A stretch of 35,023 bases of DNA from an uncultured Eubacterium sp. GTDB lineage: Bacteria; Bacillota; Clostridia; Lachnospirales; Lachnospiraceae. The notes under the pieces were generated by a model, which worked only from the letters and a program-made list of their open reading frames with translations, was not told the DNA's origin and ran no database searches. Shown piece by piece: positions 32,147 to 35,023 of this stretch; within the stretch, counting starts at the first letter, position 1; each line of letters starts with the position of its first letter. Where the stretch lies: contig CANRTU010000047.1 in the NCBI GenBank assembly GCA_947642745.1, positions 1 through 35,023 on the forward strand, written 5' to 3'. The position numbers and the translations under genes were made by a program.

Positions 32147-33400
32147 CTATTTTTTCATTTTTTCATCTACAATCTTCTGAATCTCGTTAAATGTTTCCCC
32201 GCTGTCTGCTACTCCGGTAATCATATCCCATGCTCTTGTATCATACTCGCTGAATACATAAGAAAGACCTTCAGCGGCATTGATATTAATCGCTTCTCTT
32301 CCTTCTTCTGTTGTCAGCAGAAAGGACTGTGGCATTGCGAGATATTCTTCGTTCTCCAGCATTGCAAGCGCACTTGGATTTGCCCCTGATTTCACCCATT
32401 CCAGCTGATTGCCCTGGAGCCACTCCATAAATGCCACCATACCTTTGAGCTTTTCGTCTGACCGCTCTTCCTTTGTATTCATGATCGCAAACTGGTCTAC
32501 CCCGCTGCACTGTACAATGTTGTCCAGATCCCACTGTGGTACAAATGTTTCTTTCCATGTAAAGTCTTTAATCCCTTCCATGTTACTGAGCATCCATGTA
32601 CCCTCTGGCAGGAATATCAGCTTCTGGTTCATGAACATCTTATTCGCATCCTCACCATTTGGCACCATATAACCTGAATCATTTAATTTCTTTAATTCTT
32701 CAATAACCGCTGTGGAAACATCATTATTTACAGAAATCTTTCCTTCCGCATCTAACCATTCTCCGCCCATCTGAAGGTAAATGTTACTATAGTTCTGCAT
32801 ACTCCAGGTGTTGGCATAGCTATAGATTCCATCTGCTTTTGCGGCTTCTCCAGCCTTCTCAATTTCTTCGAAAGTAACATATCCGTCATCCATTGCTTCC
32901 GGAGCGTATTTTTTCATAAGATCTTCATTATAATACATAACCCAGGAACCCATTGTCGCAGGTACGCCATATTGCACTCCGCCAAGATTGCCTACTTCCC
33001 AGGCGCTTTCCACATAATTTTCTTTTTTTACTTCTGTATCCGCAATCATATCATCCCATGAAGCAAGCATTCCCTGACTGTTATAAGTTGGCAGTGATTC
33101 CGAAGCCACCAGTGCCAGATCAGGAACTCCTTTTCCATTACGCCCTGCTGTAGACAGCCTGGTATTAAATGTATCAGCCTGCATAGAAACAAATTTTACT
33201 TTAAAGTCAGGATTTGTGTCGTTATACGCATTGATCGTTTTCTGGATACGTTCTCCGTCTGGTCCTGTAGCTGATGACCAGAGCAGGATTTCATCATTTT
33301 TTGCACCGTCTGAACCTTTACCTCCGGACCCGCATCCCGCAAGTAAAGAAACACTCATTACTGCCGCCAGTAAACATGCCGCTACCTTTTTTAATTTCAT
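32147..33400 (-). CDS. Extracellular sugar-binding lipoprotein of an ABC importer
   Basis: 417 aa. Lipobox LLAGCG gives the lipid-modified Cys near residue 22, then a Gly/Ser-rich spacer. The fold is the SBP_bac_1 (CUT1) type: ILLWSSATGPDGERIQKTIN at the start, then PDLALVASESLPTYNS, and Trp/Tyr-rich stretches such as GSWVMYYNEDLMKKYAPEAM that commonly line a sugar pocket. It captures oligosaccharide at the cell surface for the two permeases encoded downstream. AAAGGAG precedes the ATG. It heads the operon under an extended -10 promoter and is divergent from the ArsR-type regulator, which probably controls it. Confidence 0.94.
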   Translation of the reverse strand: MKLKKVAACLLAAVMSVSLLAGCGSGGKGSDGAKNDEILLWSSATGPDGERIQKTINAYNDTNPDFKVKFVSMQADTFNTRLSTAGRNGKGVPDLALVASESLPTYNSQGMLASWDDMIADTEVKKENYVESAWEVGNLGGVQYGVPATMGSWVMYYNEDLMKKYAPEAMDDGYVTFEEIEKAGEAAKADGIYSYANTWSMQNYSNIYLQMGGEWLDAEGKISVNNDVSTAVIEELKKLNDSGYMVPNGEDANKMFMNQKLIFLPEGTWMLSNMEGIKDFTWKETFVPQWDLDNIVQCSGVDQFAIMNTKEERSDEKLKGMVAFMEWLQGNQLEWVKSGANPSALAMLENEEYLAMPQSFLLTTEEGREAININAAEGLSYVFSEYDTRAWDMITGVADSGETFNEIQKIVDEKMKK

Positions 33401-33488
33401 ACTTTTTCTCCTTTTCGTTTTTACATTCGTTGACTAGTTAGTTTACGTTTTTCAAAAATATCTCTTAAACGTTACCTATGCTGTCCTA

Positions 33489-33517
33489 AATATACCATTT
33501 TGCGCTTATATTGTCAA
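33489..33517 (-). promoter_or_regulatory. Promoter of the sugar operon
   Basis: On the minus strand: TTGACA (33512-33517), 17-bp spacer, TATATT (33489-33494) with TGG just before it, an extended -10. This is the strongest promoter in the window by consensus. The leader is about 82 bases. Confidence 0.8.
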
Positions 33518-33553
33518 TATTTATTATAACTTTTATATACTTTATATTCAGTT

Positions 33554-33573
33554 AGTTAACTATATAATTAACT
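33554..33573. promoter_or_regulatory. Candidate operator between divergent promoters
   Basis: AGTTAACTATATAATTAACT is a 20-bp palindrome with a single mismatched pair. It lies between the -35 boxes of the two divergent promoters (33512-33517 and 33585-33590). A related AGTTAGTT word occurs at 33436-33443 in the operon leader and at 33550-33557. An ArsR-type dimer would recognise such an A+T-rich palindrome, so this is the best candidate site. Confidence 0.55.
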
Positions 33574-33584
33574 TTTCTTTCTGC

Positions 33585-33613
33585 TTGACTTATTACAGAC
33601 TATAAAGTATACT
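33585..33613 (+). promoter_or_regulatory. Promoter of the ArsR-type regulator
   Basis: TTGACT (33585-33590), 17-bp spacer, TATACT (33608-33613). Transcription would start at about 33620, leaving an unusually long leader of about 220 bases. Confidence 0.7.
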
Positions 33614-33628
33614 TTTTAGTGAATTACT

Positions 33629-33674
33629 TATCATAATGCACAAATATTTATATACTTTTTTGTGCATTATGATA
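33629..33674. promoter_or_regulatory. 16-bp perfect hairpin in the regulator leader
   Basis: TATCATAATGCACAAA (33629-33644) and TTTGTGCATTATGATA (33659-33674) with a 14-base loop, starting about 10 bases after the predicted transcription start. It could be a second operator, an mRNA-stabilising 5' hairpin or an attenuator; no T-run follows. Confidence 0.6.
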
Positions 33675-33840
33675 GATTCAGCCCAATATCATTAACTTAA
33701 GTGTTCTCCGGCACGAATTCAGATATGCAACGCTTTAAACCGGAAGCATAACAGACCAAACGGTAGGAACCCGGCTGACAGAACAATCAGGTATTCAGGG
33801 CTTATTGTACTGTTTAGAACTTTAACAGGCAGGTGTATTT

Positions 33841-34752
33841 ATGGAATTATATTTAGATCATACCGGATTACAGACTTATAAAGCGCTCGCTTCAGAAACC
33901 AGACTGGAAATTTTAAAATTACTTGCCAATTCACCGGCTACTACAAGTGAACTGGCACAGACGCTTAATTTAAGCAAAGCCATACTTTCCAGACACTTAA
34001 AAATATTAGAAGATGCGAAACTGATTCACCTGAGTCATACCTACTCCTCTTCCGACAACCGGAAGAAGGTATATACATTAAAAGTGGACCAGATCCAGAT
34101 TCATTTTCCAAACCGTATTTATCTGCCTTTTAAAAAGAAAACCAGCGAGATAAGGCTTGGATTCTTTTCTGACTTTTCTGTAAAGCCTACCTGCGGGCTT
34201 GCCAGCCCGGATAATGTCATCGGAGATATAGACGATCCACGTTCCTTTGTATCAAATGACAGAATCAGTGCCTCACTATTATGGTTTTCAGAAGGCTACG
34301 TGGAATACATCATTCCAAATTTACTGGATGACAACCAGAAACCAGAACTTTTGGAACTTTCTTTAGAAATATCCTCAGAATTTCCTGTTTCCAACAACAA
34401 CTGGCCAAGTGATATTTCTTTTTTTATCAACGACATTGACGTCGGTACATGGACCTGTCCCGGAAATTACTCTGACGTCCGGGGCAAATATACACCTTCC
34501 TGGTGGAGCAGCGATTTCAGCCAGTATGGGTTATTAAAAAATCTGCGTGTCAACCAGTTTGACACTACGATTGACAGTCACAAAATCTCCGATATACGTT
34601 TGGAAGACCTCCACCTGACAGACTCGCCATTTATCAAGCTTCGCATTGGCATTCATCCGGATGCCATAAACTCCGGGGGACTTACTATTTTTGGAAGTGA
34701 TTTTGGAAATCATAATCAGAATATTCTTTTATCTGTTTATTATTCAGAATAG
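33841..34752 (+). CDS. ArsR-type HTH regulator with large C-terminal domain
   Basis: 303 aa. The N-terminal winged helix (about 5-90) has TYKALASETRLEILKLLANS and the recognition-helix region LNLSKAILSRHLKILEDAKL, then SSDNRKKVYTL in the wing. The remaining 210 residues are rich in Trp, Tyr, Asp and predicted strands (PSDISFFINDIDVGTWTCPG; SWWSSDFSQYG), looking like a beta-sandwich such as a carbohydrate-binding fold, although I cannot name the family. I associate the whole with COG4189-type regulators. There are no metal-binding cysteine motifs of classical ArsR. Divergent placement from the sugar operon suggests that the C-terminal domain senses an oligosaccharide. The ribosome site (GGTG) is weak. 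Confidence 0.82.
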   Translation: MELYLDHTGLQTYKALASETRLEILKLLANSPATTSELAQTLNLSKAILSRHLKILEDAKLIHLSHTYSSSDNRKKVYTLKVDQIQIHFPNRIYLPFKKKTSEIRLGFFSDFSVKPTCGLASPDNVIGDIDDPRSFVSNDRISASLLWFSEGYVEYIIPNLLDDNQKPELLELSLEISSEFPVSNNNWPSDISFFINDIDVGTWTCPGNYSDVRGKYTPSWWSSDFSQYGLLKNLRVNQFDTTIDSHKISDIRLEDLHLTDSPFIKLRIGIHPDAINSGGLTIFGSDFGNHNQNILLSVYYSE

Positions 34753-35023
34753 AATATGAAAGATTTATTTTCAGAAGTGTTACCCAAAGGGCACGATGTA
34801 TTGTATCCTTTGGGTGCGCTTGTTTCAATCATAATCCCGTCAGTAAGAAACTTACTTATTTCCGGAGACGTAATTATATTTATGACATCAACTTTATGTT
34901 TACGTGCCATACTAATGACACGAAATTTTTTTGATACCGGAAATTACAATTCAGCTTTTTCTATCCTGCATTGATGTTTCCTGCTTTTCTTCTCATAATT
35001 AATTCCAACAAGCAGAATATTTC
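34753..35023. other. Gene-poor end of the window
   Basis: ACCCAAAGG (about 34782-34790) and CCTTTGGGT (about 34807-34815) form a 9-bp perfect stem shortly after the regulator stop, possibly a weak terminator. A 72-codon open frame (34756-34974) has no ribosome site. Its ACCCAAAGGGCACGATG phrase resembles the repeats at 15099-15149. Confidence 0.4.

Noticed and set aside
34756..34974. 72-codon open frame after the regulator
   Set aside because: There is no ribosome site, it starts 3 bp after the regulator stop, the composition is like non-coding DNA, and it overlaps an inverted repeat. I treat it as a chance frame or repeat fragment.

Overview
The window looks like chromosomal DNA of a low-to-moderate G+C Clostridia member, most probably a gut Lachnospiraceae (Blautia-like). 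The evidence is a MecA-type adaptor, a reverse rubrerythrin next to a PerR-like repressor, a spore maturation gene (spmB), DUF951 beside rpsF-ssb-rpsR, gdpP-rplI-dnaB, strong AGGAGG ribosome sites, and a probable DUF6128-type protein that I know only from Lachnospiraceae. I see no rRNA, tRNA, CRISPR array, prophage or intact insertion sequence.

Layout. (1) 1-1880: a small unknown gene, a decayed duplicate of its 3' half, and about 1.26 kb of gene-free, hairpin-rich DNA. (2) 1879-4382: mecA-like gene, a DUF1858 CxxC protein divergent from a 2[4Fe-4S] ferredoxin, and a MerR regulator with a long charged tail. (3) 4529-15007, all minus strand: tadA, spmB, a sirtuin, DUF951, rpsF-ssb-rpsR, a stand-alone DHH phosphoesterase, a large unknown membrane protein, gdpP, rplI and dnaB, ending at a clear terminator. 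This is a housekeeping block that also holds the two steps expected for c-di-AMP breakdown. (4) 15035-18105: a repeat-rich spacer, a GNAT acetyltransferase and a low-complexity DUF6128-like protein. (5) 18252-19477: perR-like gene and reverse rubrerythrin, a peroxide-defence pair. (6) 19741-20778: an MNT/HEPN toxin-antitoxin pair followed immediately by a BrnT C-terminal remnant and a short BrnA-like antitoxin. (7) 20813-27140: three secreted proteins (an FG-GAP/EF-hand-like protein, an Amidase_3 cell-wall hydrolase, and a large papain-fold/BspA-repeat protein with a basic helical tail), with three copies of a 126-bp multi-hairpin repeat on the flanks. (8) 27153-34752: a sugar-utilisation locus made of a solute-binding lipoprotein, two ABC permeases, a GH2 enzyme and a GH43 lipoprotein in one operon, divergent from an ArsR-type regulator with a large unrecognised C-terminal domain.

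How the parts work together. In the sugar locus the GH43 lipoprotein would trim an arabinose- or xylose-containing glycan outside the cell, the ABC system would import the oligosaccharide, and the cytoplasmic GH2 enzyme would finish it. The ATPase is not in the window and is presumably a shared MsmK-type protein. A near-perfect 20-bp palindrome between the two divergent promoters is the best operator candidate, and a 16-bp perfect hairpin sits in the regulator's long leader. The most unusual non-coding signal is the 126-bp repeat, whose terminal stem keeps its pairing through two compensatory changes. All family names come from reading the translated sequence; no database search was run.
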